Assembly (NCBI GenBank): GCA_002189035.1
Contig: NEEC01000011.1
Coordinates: 1,488,001-1,552,000, forward strand
Direction: 5' to 3'
DNA: 64,000 nt
Source of the DNA: Utricularia gibba
Taxonomy: Eukaryota > Streptophyta > Magnoliopsida > Lamiales > Lentibulariaceae
In this document: positions 48,640 through 61,577 of the stretch, one piece after another
Layout of the letters: each line of letters begins with the position of its first letter
Numbering within the stretch: the first letter of the stretch is position 1
The notes under the pieces: generated by a model
The model's database searches: none
Told to the model about the DNA's origin: nothing
The model's input: only the letters and a program-made list of their open reading frames with translations
Made by a program: the position numbers and the translations under genes

Positions 48640-51600
48640 GTCCTACAATGGAGAAAACAGAAATAGATGACACTCATTCAAATGCGAAAAACTGGCAAGA
48701 AGAACATGTTGCTAGTTTCACCTACTTTGAAAAAAAAAAGAAATTTTTATCCTTGATGCTTGTGATGTTAGATTTACCCTTATGTCGAGTCAACAGTACA
48801 AAATCAAGGTTGACATGTAGACAATGGTGCAACAAGCCACATATGCACCAACATAAATTACTTCACATCTCTGTCAAAAGTTACTATTGGACAATTATAC
48901 GAATCAATTGGACATTCTATAATAATATTGGGAAAGAGCACACTTTGTCTACCTATAGAAAAAAACTTCATGATAATACATGATGTATGCTATGCTCCAG
49001 AAGTTGTTCAAAATCTCGTAAGTTTTGGATAATTATACACTCAAAACTTCAAGTTATCTCTTTAGAAAGAGAGCATAGAAATCTTTAATCTAGATTCTTC
49101 ACTCTCACATATTAATGTTCGTTTGAACAACAATCTATATAAACTCCAAATTGGCATTGAAAAAGCAATGACACTTGTAGTCTCTAAAAAATCTGCCTTA
49201 TGCAATAATTGACTAAGCCATTATAGTATCAACAATCTTAAAATTATAAAGAAAGAAGAAACCATTGATGAATTGAAAGGCATAAAATTCTCATGATTCT
49301 AATGTCATACTTGTTTAAAAGGAAAGACTACAAGACAATTATATTTGTCTAACGACTCTACCAATTATAGAAAACTTGAAATTGTTCGCTTAGATCCATA
49401 TAACCTCTTCAAAGAAGTTTTCCTCAGCGGCATTAAGTATTTCCTTATTTTTATTGACGACTTTACTATATATTGTTGCGTCTATTTCATGAAATCAAAA
49501 TAAAAAACCCTTACTATATTCAAAAACTTTAAACATGTGGTAAAAAAATAAAGTAATAGCAAGTTGAAGATATTGCGGTCAAATAATGTAGCTGAATATA
49601 TGTCATCTACCTTCAAGTCTTCTTTCCAAGAAGAAGAAAAACCAAATGATTTGAGATATAACAAAATGCTTACTTTTTAAAGAAGAACCTTCTTTGACAT
49701 TTTAAATAGAAGCAACTTCTATTGCTATGTACTTACTATATCTATTATCCTCGAGAGTCATTAATGACAGCTCTTCTTATAAATTGTGGACAGGTCGAAA
49801 GGTGAAGATTAGACATCTTAGGACTTTTGGACCAATCTGCTTTGTTCACGTTCATAAGTAAAGAAGATCAAAATTAACTTAAAAAACACAAATATGCATT
49901 TTTGTTAGCTATAGTCTAGTAATAAAATGTTACATAGTGTATTTATCTGCTACATAATTTACAACCATCAGTAGCGACATAACTTTCAATAAGTCTAAAA
50001 ACTATACCTTGATTGACGGAACACTTGTGATGATAGGTCAATTTCCGTTATAAGGAAAAGAAGTTGGGAGTATAGATACATCACCTATATCTAATCTCAC
50101 TCTTGGTGTAGTGCTGCTTTTGGTAAATTTCAGACACCTTAGTGTATGAAGTTCACAAAACTATTAGCCCCTTGTTGACGAACATTCCTTTACATCTAAA
50201 AATGACCATTTGGGTGATGGATTCAAAACTGAAATTATGGGCAAGACTCTTGGTCTCGTTCTTCAAGTATTGGAAAATTATTGACTGACATCTTTGATGA
50301 TTCCCCACGTACATTGGATCACAACTATCTAACAATACTTACTTCTAATGACACTGATTACTATAATCAAACACTTAAAATAAGAAAGAGAAAACCTTTG
50401 TCAAATAAACTCAGTAACACTTGGGTTTCCAGATCCACAACAATTGGGAACTCCTCTTTAGAAGATGAATTTTCAACTTCCAACATAGAGTAATTATCCT
50501 ATCAAGTTGTTTGTGACCCAATTAGTTATACCGAAGACTTCAAAGATAAGGAATGAGTAAAGTCAATGGAAAGAGAAATGAACTCAATAGAAAAAAATGA
50601 CACATGAGAGGTGTTAGACAAACCAAAAAATATGTCAGTACTAGTGATTGACACCATGTGGCTGTACAAACCAAGTTCAATTTGAATGGTACAATAAACA
50701 AGAAAAAAACTAAATTAGTAGCAAAGGGATACTCTCAAATTAACGGCTCAAACTACTGTGAAGTATTTGTCTCTATAACTCGATTGTAGACAATATAGCT
50801 ACTTCTAGCTATTGTAGCAAATTATAATTAGGAGGTACATCATATAAATGTCAAAACATCTTTCTTATGGTATTCTATCGAAGGAAATTTATTGCAAACA
50901 ATATAAAATGTTTGTGTCATCTGGAAATGAAGGGAAAGTCATGAAACTTAAGATAACCATGCATGGATTAAAACACGCTCTCAATGGGTTGAAGAATCAA
51001 GTCAACTACTTCTTTGAATCTATACAAAACCTATTTTGTATCTCAAAAATTCAAAAAAAGGAAAACCTTTGATAGGTATCCACATCGATGGTCTTTTAAT
51101 TAACTCAAACAATGAGCATATGATACTAGACTTTATAGGAAAAATGGAAGAAGAATTCCAAATGACAGATCTTGGCCTCATGTGGTATTATTTGTGTTTG
51201 AAGATACATCAAACACCTAAAGTTGGTATATTACTAAATCAAAGAAAATATGTCTTAGAATTGATAAAGAAATTTGGAATGTAAGATGCTAATCCCTACA
51301 AAATATTTATGGATACAAAACAAATTTTCAAGGAAAATAAAAAGTGAAGATTGATGTGATGTAGTAACATATCGTAGTTTGATTGGAAACTGAATATACT
51401 TGTCTCTCACCAAAGAGCTATTGTGTGAATGTCCTATCCAAATATCTAATACTACCAAAATCCAATCATCTTTTGTGTAGAAAAAGATTACTACGATATG
51501 TAAAAGAAACATCAGACTTTGGAATATTCTTTACTTATTTTATGTAAAAGAAACATCAGACTTTGGAATATTCTTTACTTATTTTATGTAAAAGAAACAT

Positions 51601-52104
51601 CAAATTTTGGAATATTCTTTACTTATTTTAAAAATGCATACCTTGTTATAAGTATATATGCAAATAGTGATTGTGTAGTAAGTGAAGATGTCAAGAGCAT
51701 TTCTGCCTTCATTACTTTTCTGAACAATAGTCCATTTTTGTGGTGTACAAAAAAACAATCAGTTGCGGCTCAATATGTTGCAGAAGCCGAATACATATCA
51801 ACCTCACAAGGTTCAAAACATTGTGTATGGCTAAAACAAATTCTCAAAGACATAGGATTCAGTTATATTATGGCAACATCACTCTATATTGACAACCAAT
51901 TTGCAATCCTAATGGTAAGAAGAATACGTGTCAATTTAGTAGGGCAAAACACATTCAGGTGAAAGATCACTCTCTCCGATATGCAATGAAAACACAAAAA
52001 ATTGAACTGAGGTATGTTCAATCAAAGGAGCAATTGGCAGATATACTAACCAAATCTCTGGGAAAGATAAACTTTCATAGGCTTCGATTGAAAATTGGAG
52101 TGTA
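48640..52104 (+). pseudogene. copia protease-integrase-RT-RNase H remnant
   Basis: In order: a decayed protease region (48640-49000), then SHYSINNLKIIKKEE and CHTCLKGK, which are the pre-integrase zinc motif. FLIFIDDFTIYC is the integrase core near 49440. RT follows from about 50600, with KLVAKGYSQINGSNYCEVF and a degraded HIDGLLINSN box in place of YVDDLLI. RNase H (51640-52104) shows KKQSVAAQYVAEAEYIS and YVQSKEQLADILTKSLG. Stops occur throughout. Confidence 0.85.
51501..51632 (+). repeat. Three 44-bp tandem copies inside the copia element
   Basis: TAAAAGAAACATCAGACTTT and its continuation start at 51501, 51545 and 51589. The unit is not a multiple of three, so it adds frameshifts at the RT/RNase H border. 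The third copy has diverged slightly. Confidence 0.92.
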
Positions 52105-52138
52105 GAAAATTGAAGAGTTTATGAAACTTACTTCTTTG

Positions 52139-52152
52139 AAAGATAAGGGGAG
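52139..52152 (+). other. Polypurine tract
   Basis: AAAGATAAGGGGAG directly precedes the 3' LTR and primes plus-strand synthesis in this element class. Confidence 0.85.
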
Positions 52153-52476
52153 TGTTGAAGGTCAATTTGAGGTCCTTAAGTTAAAGTCAGTTAATAAGAA
52201 TGGGGATTAGGCAAAGATGCGGCTTATGTGTTAGTAGAAAGGGAAATGCATGATAAGAAGAAGAAGTAACGCATCTTCAACGTCGAAAATAAAATGTTGG
52301 TACTTTGTTTTTGTTGTCATGAATTCATCACATGAAATAACTGTATTTAAATAGAAAATCATAAACATGAGATCATGATGTTTTTTACTTTGTTTTATAA
52401 TGATGTTTTTTTATTCTTAAATATTAGTTTTTTGACTTATTCTCTTATCCAAATCTTCTATTTGTAGTGATTCACA
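52153..52476 (+). repeat. 3' LTR (324 bp)
   Basis: Partner of 47495-47800. TG...CA ends, visibly diverged. Confidence 0.9.
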
Positions 52477-52766
52477 ACAAAAATAGCAATTATATCTATT
52501 GTGATGAAATAATTATTAAAATCGAATTCAATTGAAAATTTTTTTTATTAAATTTGAAAATATATAGATATATGGCATATATATCAATGGCAAAGAATGG
52601 GTGACACATTAATACATTTACACTAAATTTTTTTATTTTTTAATAATATTAAACATACAATAATATTTTGATTTTATAATTTTAATAATTTTTTAATTAA
52701 AAGTGCATAATATTTTTTTAATGATATCACTTGACATGACTATGATTAACAAGATTTTTACGATAT

Positions 52767-55037
52767 CTAATTGACGATATTGGTTACAGGGCCCTTGAAC
52801 CAGTGCCGGGCGCTACAAAACCAAGAACCAAGGGCGAGGGCGATCACTGCTCCGACAGCTACCGGCGTGTAGTTGAGGGTTTGGGTAGTAATCGGATAAG
52901 CAACGGGCAAGGAGAAGAGAACCGAAATGATGGCCACCCAAATCACCGCGATCCAGCCGACGACGAGGCCGTATCGGCCCAAGTTGTACGGCCCCGGGAC
53001 GAAGCTTTTCTTGGCTAATGTTACTCGGAAGAATATCGGCAAGGCGTAGGCGATGTAGAGCCCGATCGTCGCGATTGATACCATTGCTTGGTATGCCACC
53101 AGGCTGCCCAGCGACTGCAACAAACAGAGATTGAAACAGAGATTTTGGAGGAGGTATTGGGTTCCCATTTCGATTTTCGAATGTTTTGTTTATAGGAGAT
53201 GATGGCCGTACCGTTAGCGCCATGCAGAAAGCTACGAGTGCTGAATACCACACTGCGTTTGTGGGAACATCTTGGTTGTTCACTTGATGCCAGGAGTTGG
53301 AGAAAGGCATAGCACCGTCTCTTGAAAATGCGAATGCCATCCTGAAAACCAGTTCCCAGATAAAATCATCATCGTTTTGTGGAGATTCTACTATTTGTCA
53401 TAGGAAAATGAAAAAGGATGAGAATGAGGAAACAGTAATCTTCTGACCTGGAGTTGCTGGTTAGTGAACTCATTCCACAGAAAAATATGGCTACCGCAGC
53501 TACACCGAGGCAGATGATACCTCCAAATCCATGGCCAAATCTGTTCTTAAAAGACCTGTAAAATAGCTCGGCGATCGCATATCCACCGGCGTCGTTTCCG
53601 GTGTCCAAAAGACCAGAGACGTCGGTTACAGCAAAGGTGATGCCTATGATGTAAACCCAACCAACAATAACCGATATGCCAATGGAGCTTATGATTCCCT
53701 TCGGGCCATTCAAATCCGCATTCCTGGTTTCCTCTGTCTAAACAAACAAAGCTGAGGGATTTTGATTTGGAGGAGGAAGAAATCTGCGTCAAGCAAGAAC
53801 ACTCACCATATGCGCAGATGCATCATATCCTGTTAAGGTGTATTGGCTAAGTAGAATTCCTAGAAAGAAAATGTATGGTGCACTAGTAATTCCTTGTCCA
53901 TTATCTCTGTTGAAGTGAGTAAAGACGAACTCCGCACTTGCTCTCTCTGTCGCAACCAAGGGAATGGTTATTGTTAGAAGAATCACACCTGCAAACATTG
54001 GGAAATATATCAAAATTTCAAGTGTTGTTGCGTTCAAAATCCAAGAGAAAAGAACAGGGGGCAGCTGAAATAGTGAAATCAACAGAGCTTTTCATTACCA
54101 AAAATATTCCAAGCGGCAGCAAAGCGCCCCAAAAAGGATAGCCATGAAATAGGAAGACTGTTAAGAAGAGCGTGTGTGAACAAGATTCCGGCATGTAAAC
54201 CAATAACAACATACTTAGAAGGATCATATCCTCCACCATTCTTCCCACCAGTACCAAGAAGAATCATCACAGAGATTATCTGAGCTAATGAAAAATCTAC
54301 ACTTGCTGTAACAGCCCACTGCATTAAAAAATATCAGATTTAAAACTTAGAAGGTCAAAGAGTTCGATGTTTAAAAGTGATTCAGCTTCAATACGGCAGA
54401 CTAAGTGGGTGAGTTATCACTCCCAAACAGCACAAAGCGTTGAAGTTTACCTGACCAATCATGTTAAACCTGCAGATTGAACAAATGAATTGGCTAACAC
54501 CCGTCTGAAGAAAAGAAAAAAAATACAACAATCTGATGAACAAATTACCATCCAGTTATCCAGGAAGCAAAGGGAGCCCAATTTGGGCCAGCAAGTTTAG
54601 CACTCCAGTAATAAAGTCCTCCAGATGTAGGGAAAGAAGAGCAGATTTCGGCCATGGAAAAACCCACAACCAGAGTGAAACACCCAACAACAAGCCAGCC
54701 ATAAACAAATGAAACAGGTCCCCATACGCCAGCCCAGTGTTATACAGAGTCGTCACACCGGTAACTATAGATATGATGGAAAACGAGAAGGCGAAATTTG
54801 ACCACAATCTGCAAGACCAGACATACCCATAAAAGAAAAGGATCAAACCATATCCACCCAAGAAACAAAAGTTCAAAAAAAAGTGGTCAAAAGAAACGGG
54901 GATTACGATAAGTCTCGCTTGAGCTCTTGCTTGTACCCAAGCTGGTTCAAACGAGCTTGCCCAGAATCAGTAGAAGTCTCTATCTGTTGGACGTGTTGGG
55001 GAAGAAAGGATTGATTATGCCCAGGTCTCAACTCCAT
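52767..55037 (-). CDS. BAT1/GABA-permease-like amino acid transporter (APC family), one apparent frameshift
   Basis: Eight exons, in transcription order 55037-54907, 54808-54549, 54469-54451, 54318-54099, 53988-53807, 53737-53448, 53341-53212 and 53114-52767, give 526 residues if one base is restored. The N-terminal cytosolic tail is followed by SLWSNFAFSFSIISIVTGVTTLYNTGL and then about 12 membrane helices. Typical marks include SMAEICSSFPTSGGLYYWSAKLAG, GYDASAHM, MAFAFSRDGAMPFS and the tail WFKGPVTNI. Plant members export or exchange amino acids such as GABA, Ala, Arg, Glu and Lys, and have been placed at the plasma membrane or mitochondria. In exon 2 the run CCCC at 54720-54723 (GGGG in the gene) is one base short: TYNTGLAY reads on as GPVSFVYGW only if a fifth G is supplied. 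All other phases agree. The 19-bp third exon is a microexon. Substrate cannot be read from sequence. Confidence 0.93.
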
Positions 55038-58033
55038 CTTTCTCCTCTCTGTGAGCAATCAAGGGAGCGCGAGCGAGACAGAGAGAGAGAGAGACGGATT
55101 TTGCAACCGTTCAAATGAAATGGCGTTCGTTCGTTCCCACGGTTTGGGGTGAAGTGAATACAAACAACTCTTCTCCCATATGAACGCGAACGCCAGTCGC
55201 CAATCATCAATCATCCCATCCATCCATCAGCACAAAAGTTAAGTTGGCCTCGTGGCACTGTCGGCCCTCTCTCTCCTCCTCCCTCAACCTCAACCAACAC
55301 ACCTCTCTTTTGAAGCATACTTGTCGTTTTCGCCATTAAGAAATAAATATAGAAAATGCACTTCCCCATGCAATTTGGACTTCTTAATCTTCGTTTTCGA
55401 GAATTACCATGTCTTGCCATTTAGGTAAACCGCATCAATCATTTAGAAAGTGATCATTAATACTTTATTTTTCAACTCAGAAAAAAAGTTTGTTTCAAAA
55501 ACATCAACAATACAAATTTATCATTTCAGTGTGGTCAACGGTCAAGAGGAAGAATTGGGATTTGCGAGTGTGTACACGTGTCCCACGTGGTTGATTTTTA
55601 ATTCCAAATTGATGATGATGAAAATGGGCCATGGTCACCGTTGCCAAATTACCCGAACAACACGTAACACGGTTGAATAAAGAAATCTAATCCGCAGCCC
55701 CAACAATCAATGAATGATTTAAAAATAACCACTACAACATTAACAACGACGAATATTACCCCTAACAAGTCAACTATGAATAAAGTCGGCCACCCAACCA
55801 ACTCCCTTTACGTGAATAAAATTAACATTTAATTCAACCATAAATTACTAGTTACTTCTGCCGTTTTACCCACAGTGATTATGAAGTTTGTTCTTATATT
55901 TTAAATCTTATATTGTACTCAAGTCGTATTTTTCTTAAAAAAATCAATATAATTTTAAATTATTATAAAAATCAAACAAGTTCAACAAAAACGTTAACGT
56001 TGAACTAACTAGAAAAACATACCACACAGAAATTGTGATATTTACAATGTGTAATTATGTAAATAAAATTAATTAAATTACCAAATTGAAGTATTTTACA
56101 AACTATTTTAAATTAAGATATTTGTAAATTAAAATAATTTATACAATAAAACACGAAATGAGACACATATAATGATAAAAAAATAAATAAATATTTTCTT
56201 ATATTATTATTTATTCATAAAACATTAAATATATTATTTTTTAAAATTTAAAACATATAAAATTAAACATCATATATTCAACAACCTTTTCCCAACCTTA
56301 TCTATTTTACAAAGAAAATAGAGAAGTAGATGTACTTTTTGGTAAGTTGGGTTTGTTGGAATAGGGATTGTTGTAAACAACCCGTACAAATTCAGGTATT
56401 TATAGTTTTGGTCGGTAGTTTTACTTGCATACACGTGTACCAATGACACCCTACGCTTTTTTGGGTAACCAACGAAGATGGTGGGATGGGAAGTCCTTAT
56501 AATTTGTGCCTTTTTTGTCTTGCTTTTCCATTTCTGCTGTTTTGCTTTGTAATTTTGAATTTGACTATTCAAGCTTATGTTTTAAAAATCTCAGTTCAAC
56601 AGCTAATTAAAGAGATTGAACTAAATTCAAATGATTTCAAATAAAAAATAAATTAAAATCTAATCATAGTTAAATTATATTTCAATTATGATTTAATTAA
56701 AATTTAATCACAATTTGATGCTTTGTTTTAAAAAAACGAGTCCTTCAATCATGATTTGAACTACAGTTAAACATCTTAAATTGCAAATTACTTATGTAAA
56801 TGATTTATAATTTTTATTTGAATAAGTAAAACACTGATTGAAACATTTCTTTGTAAGTTTTGAAAATTTAGAATGAGATTTTTTTTTGTTTTAACTGATT
56901 AATCATAAGAACTGAAAGATAGATTTTGTTATATAATTTAATAGGATTTTGTCTAAGAGATGAATTCATGAGTTTCCATGTATAAATCGGTAATTTTGAG
57001 CACATGTTCCAAGCCATATATATAAAGAAAGTTGAAGGGTAAATTTGAAAGAGTTTGTACTTTAATAAAAATATTAAAAAATAGAATTAAAAATACTTTA
57101 TTTAATAAAACTGCAGACCTCTAATTTAAGTTACATTTGATTCCACTTTTCAAAAAATACTTCTCGAAAAATGATTCCTATAAAATAAAAATTATGTTTC
57201 CATAGCTCATTAAAAATATGATTTTTTTCTAAATTTCTATTATTTTTAGATTAGATGCTAAATGTATTGAGTGATAATTTTTTTTAAACATCTTGATAAA
57301 AAAACGTTTTAAACAAAACATTTGTTTAGAATGGCTTTTATTTCTAAAGAAATATTTTAAAAAATTAAAGAGAATAAAATTATTTCTTAAAAAATATATT
57401 TAGAGAAATATGAGCCAATAAAGGCAAATACTTATTTTTTTGTATAAAATGCTTTTGAAAAACACAATCAATCATACCCCAAGTTTTGCAATTTCCTTAC
57501 AAAACGACATAACTTCCGAATGGTCCATCGTAAGGCCTGAAATAATTATGTTAAGGTCATTGATTATTGGCACGCTGTGGCCCTGTATATCCATATATTT
57601 GTTTACGGCCATCCGTCAGCCTCACGTGGCTGCTTAGTGGCCCATGGGCCGTATAATGACTACATGAACAACTACCAAATAACTGAATATAAATAACTAG
57701 GCGTTACATTATTAAATTGTCGATATATTTTAAATTTATAATGTAATTCAGTTGTGTATAAAAATGATATTTTTCGATCAGACTTAAATTCAGTACATGA
57801 AGCAGGAGCATCATGTAGGATCTATTATGGTTATTTTTGACAATTTTAAATTTTTTATTAAGGACAATTTCGTATAAAAATTAGTTGTTTGAAATTTGAA
57901 AATAATTTTGAAATTTTGCTAAATGGGGAAAAGAAAATGATTTTGAAATTGGAATTTATCCAAATCCTTTCCCCAAGATAACGGGCGATGTTTCGCTCTC
58001 GGGGGTCAAACACCACCGATTGAAGGATTACCG
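55038..58033. other. Bidirectional intergenic region
   Basis: It holds the divergent upstream regions of the BAT1-like gene (leftward) and the hydrolase gene (rightward). A short GA run lies at 55081-55094 in the BAT1-like leader. GC-richer DNA at 55530-55680 includes CACGTG-type boxes. The rest, especially 55860-57440, is AT-rich without recognised genes. Confidence 0.4.
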
Positions 58034-60844
58034 ATGACGATCGCCCGATGCAACTTTTATCCGGCGATTCAGGTCGCCGCATCTCACAACCGCATGGGCT
58101 TCCAACATGCCGCCTCGTTCCGCCGTCTAACGGTGAAAGCTCAGGGAATCAGAGGTTTCTCCTCCAATGAGATGCTCTTCGCGGAAGATGGACAGATTTG
58201 TAGTAAGCCTTCAATATGCACAGCCGATGAACTCCATTATGTTAGTCTACGCAACTCGGACTGGAGACTTGCTCTATGGCGCTATAAACCATCATCTAAG
58301 GTATTTATTTTATGTAGTAAGCTCTTTGTTTTGCGTGTTGTTCATTGATCCTATTCGGTATTTTACACGTTTTTGTTTATGAATATGTCGTAGAGAGGTG
58401 TCAACCTGTATTATATGAGGGAGAGAAATTTAAGGATTTTGTTGCGTTGTAAGCAGGCTCCGCGAAGGAATCATCCGCTTCTCTTATTATCAGGAGTGGG
58501 AACAAATGCAATTGGATATGACCTCTCTCCTGAGGTCAGTTGCATCCCCTCTTATCGTTAAAACTATGATAGCTTATTGGCAACATTGGGTTACTTGTAT
58601 TAGCAGTTTTTGGTGCATATTCTTGTTTAAATATGTGCATCGTAATGCGGGATATTCATGTTTGATATGGTTTACTGTTTAGCCAGAGAGCTGAGAGAAT
58701 ACACTGACATTTTTATGCTGTACACCATGGGTGTGACAAATGCTTTTCTAATTGGTATATCAATGCTGAATTATCTAATTGTGCGATAGCGAGCAACCAT
58801 TTTCCTGAAATAAATTTTTTGGCTTGTTTTTGGGTGGTAAATTTAGTCATGAGTCGTGACTGGTGGTTGGAATGCAACTATTGCAGTCTTCATTTGCTCG
58901 TTATATGTGTGGCCAAGGGTTTGATACTTGGGTTTTGGAAGTTCGTGGGGCTGGATTAAGTATACGGACACCAGATTCTAAAGATATTGAAAGATCATCC
59001 AATGAAGTATCTGAGAAAATGGAGGCTACTGCAGATAATGTAACTGATGGCGTTCTCTCCTGGAGAATGGAGAAACCTGCGGAAGTGATGACCACTTATC
59101 TGCAAAATGGAGTGCCAACTGCCTGGGATCAACCAAGATTGGTGTCTGTTTTTACTGACACTTTGATGCTATTGTCGGAAAGAGTTTCTGGTTATCTTAA
59201 TGAGCGCCAGTCAAGGATCTTGTCTGCCAAGTTTTTTGATCAAATATCAAAGCTCTTTGAGGATTCCCTTATTTTTGAACGCGTCAATAATATAAGGGAA
59301 AACTTTTTCAGTTTATTAGGAGCCAGAAGAAATTCCGCTTTTGTTGGTCAGATTCATGATATTAGCCAAAAACTTGTTGATGTCATCTATGAACGTCAGC
59401 GCTCTGTATCTCAAATTTTTGATCTTCAAGAGCGGTTGATGGCCAGTATCAAAGATTTCCAGAAGCAATTAGATTTGATTGCCACTTATGATTGGGATTT
59501 TGACATGCACTTAGAAGAGGACATCCCAGCTGTGGTGAGGCATCACTCACTTAGAAACAAATATTTGATTGTGAGATCTTGGTTATTTTTTGGATTTTTA
59601 AATGTTTATTTGGTTTCCAATATCTTGTTCTTTTTTTCTGTTTGTAGATGGGATATATTAGGTCTAGATGCAAACCTGCGGATGGCAGGGTATTTGCAAT
59701 TGGGCACTCCATGGGGGGCATATTGCTCTACGCACGTATCTCAAAATGCGGTATGTACAATTTTTAATTCACTGTGGTTCTTTCATCTAATCAGTTGTTA
59801 TTAGTGGTAGTTTTGGTTGCATAGGTGTTGAAGGAAAAGATCCCGGATTTGCTGGAATTGTTACTTTGGCTTCATCTCTTGATTATGCGTCATCGAATTC
59901 AGTTCTCATGCCACTTCTACCTCTTGTAAGTAGATGAAGTTGATTTTACTCCCATGTATGGAATATGACCTCTTTGGCAATTCTTCTTCTCCTTGTTTTT
60001 AAAATATATGATTACGCACTGCAGGCTGACCCTGCTCAAGCCTTGAATGTCCCTGTTGTTCCTTTAGGGGCCTTGCTCGCTGCAGCTCATCCTTTTTCTT
60101 CCCGTCCTCCTTATATCTTGTCATGGCTTAATGATCTAATATCAGCACAAGATATGATGCATCCCGAGCTCCTCAAGAAGCTTGTGATGAATAATTTTGG
60201 TGAGCCCAATACATGTTGCATTTAGCATCCATGTTTTTTTGAAAAATATATCACTAAATCCCGAAAATCACAAAAAACACATTGAAACAAGCTAGAGAAT
60301 TCTCATTTTATTCCGGAATCACAGGTAATGTAGTAGCAATATCATTGGTTTTGGCAGGTACCATTCCCGCTAAATTACTACTACAGCTAAAGACCGCATT
60401 GCAAGAAGGAGGACTGAGGGATACAAGTGGGACATTTTTCTACAAGGATCATCTTCATAAAGCCGATCTACATGTCTTGGCTCTTGCTGGTGATCGAGAT
60501 CTGATATGCCCTCCTGTAGCTGTAAAGGGTTTGTTTACCAATTCTCTCTGCGCAAATCATGAAGCTTTTCATAAGTTGCTCAGCTCATTTTCACCCATAT
60601 AACATGCAGAAACTGTGAAGCTCATTCCTAAACATTTAGCCACTTACAAAGTGTTTGGGGAACATAATGGTCCACATTATGCGCATTATGACTTAGTAGG
60701 AGGCAGGCTGGTATGTACGCGTTCTCTCTTTCTTTGGTCAAATTCGTTGTATTGAGATGCCTGATGTGGATTGCTATGTAATATACACAGGCAGTGAAGC
60801 ATGTATACCCATTCATAATCCAGTTTCTCAGCCGGCACGATTGA
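58034..60844 (+). CDS. Alpha/beta hydrolase family protein, likely plastid-targeted
   Basis: Exons are 58034-58300, 58457-58534, 58887-59534, 59648-59750, 59825-59925, 60025-60199, 60358-60528, 60610-60710 and 60791-60844. They give 565 residues with no frame error. The first ~45 residues are rich in Ala, Arg and Ser and lack acids, like a chloroplast transit peptide. The fold starts HPLLLLSGVGTNAIGYDL (oxyanion region). It has the nucleophile elbow GHSMGG (Ser352), the acid in ALAGDRDL (Asp503 or 505) and the His in HNGPHYAHYD (His540). A roughly 190-residue, mostly helical insertion fills about residues 140-331, between the early strands and the nucleophile. That layout matches an uncharacterised plant family (I recall Arabidopsis members near At1g15060 and At1g73750). 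The substrate is unknown; esterase or lipase activity is only inferred from the triad. The protein ends FLSRHD. Confidence 0.92.
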
Positions 60845-61577
60845 ATGATGTTGTACAATATACATCTGCTACATTGTCTTGATCATCATAAGCAATGCAT
60901 GTATTACTTGGGATGTTTCAGACAATTACTATGTTGGATTTCTGTGAAGCCTTGCCTTGGAACATGAACTGGAAAGAAGCTTTTGTATATGCCACTCAGG
61001 TTCTTCAGGAAAGTATATTAGCAATCTTGGAGTCCTACACTAGTTATGCTCAGGATGGACACATTTCAGTCTCCATGGTTTTCTCCAGTTAGCAATCTGC
61101 CCCTGGTTCCAACCAATCGATGTGAAGCTGCTATTATTACATTTCGTAGTCTTGATTCAGCACTGTTTGGCAACTACTCCTTATAGAATGTGAATAGAGA
61201 GTGAATGTCTAGTCGCGAACTACCCCTTCTATTGTGTAAACAGAGAGCCAATATGCAGCATGAATTATGTATCGATATAGTTCCTCAGAATCTCATGCTC
61301 CACTTGAAAATGCATTTCTGTCAAGTTTCCTGATGTGTCTTTGTTGACATTATCTTTCATTATATTGCGTTTGTACACTCTTCTTAAAATGTCTCAGGAA
61401 AGCTGTACGTTGCCTACAAGATCAAGCTGTGGATCAGTATATGGTTACGTCTGGGAGTGCGTCTTCCGAATCATCTCCTGAAGTTATTAAACTTAAGGTA
61501 AGAGTTATGATCCATTTGTTAGAAAAATACTACACCTGCTGGAACACCCGCTGACAACAAGAAATAAGATTCAGCAT
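60845..61577. other. Convergent 3' flanks, with exon-like segments
   Basis: Between a plus-strand and a minus-strand gene, so mostly 3' UTRs. A plus-strand segment near 61397-61497 (KAVRCLQDQAVDQYMV and on) is bounded by AG and GTAAG and looks exon-like. No start, family or partner exon could be assigned. Confidence 0.35.

Larger units (their letters stand above)
47495..52476 (+). mobile_element. Full-length degenerate Ty1/copia LTR retrotransposon
   Basis: This 4982-bp element has two related LTRs that begin TGTTGAA and end GATTCACA. A primer-binding site lies after the 5' LTR and a polypurine tract before the 3' LTR. The interior shows gag, integrase, RT and RNase H remains in copia order, with integrase before RT. 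All frames are broken by stops. The LTRs differ by many substitutions and indels, so the insertion is old. No convincing 5-bp target duplication was found: AAAAT lies at the left edge and ACAAA at the right. Confidence 0.92.
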
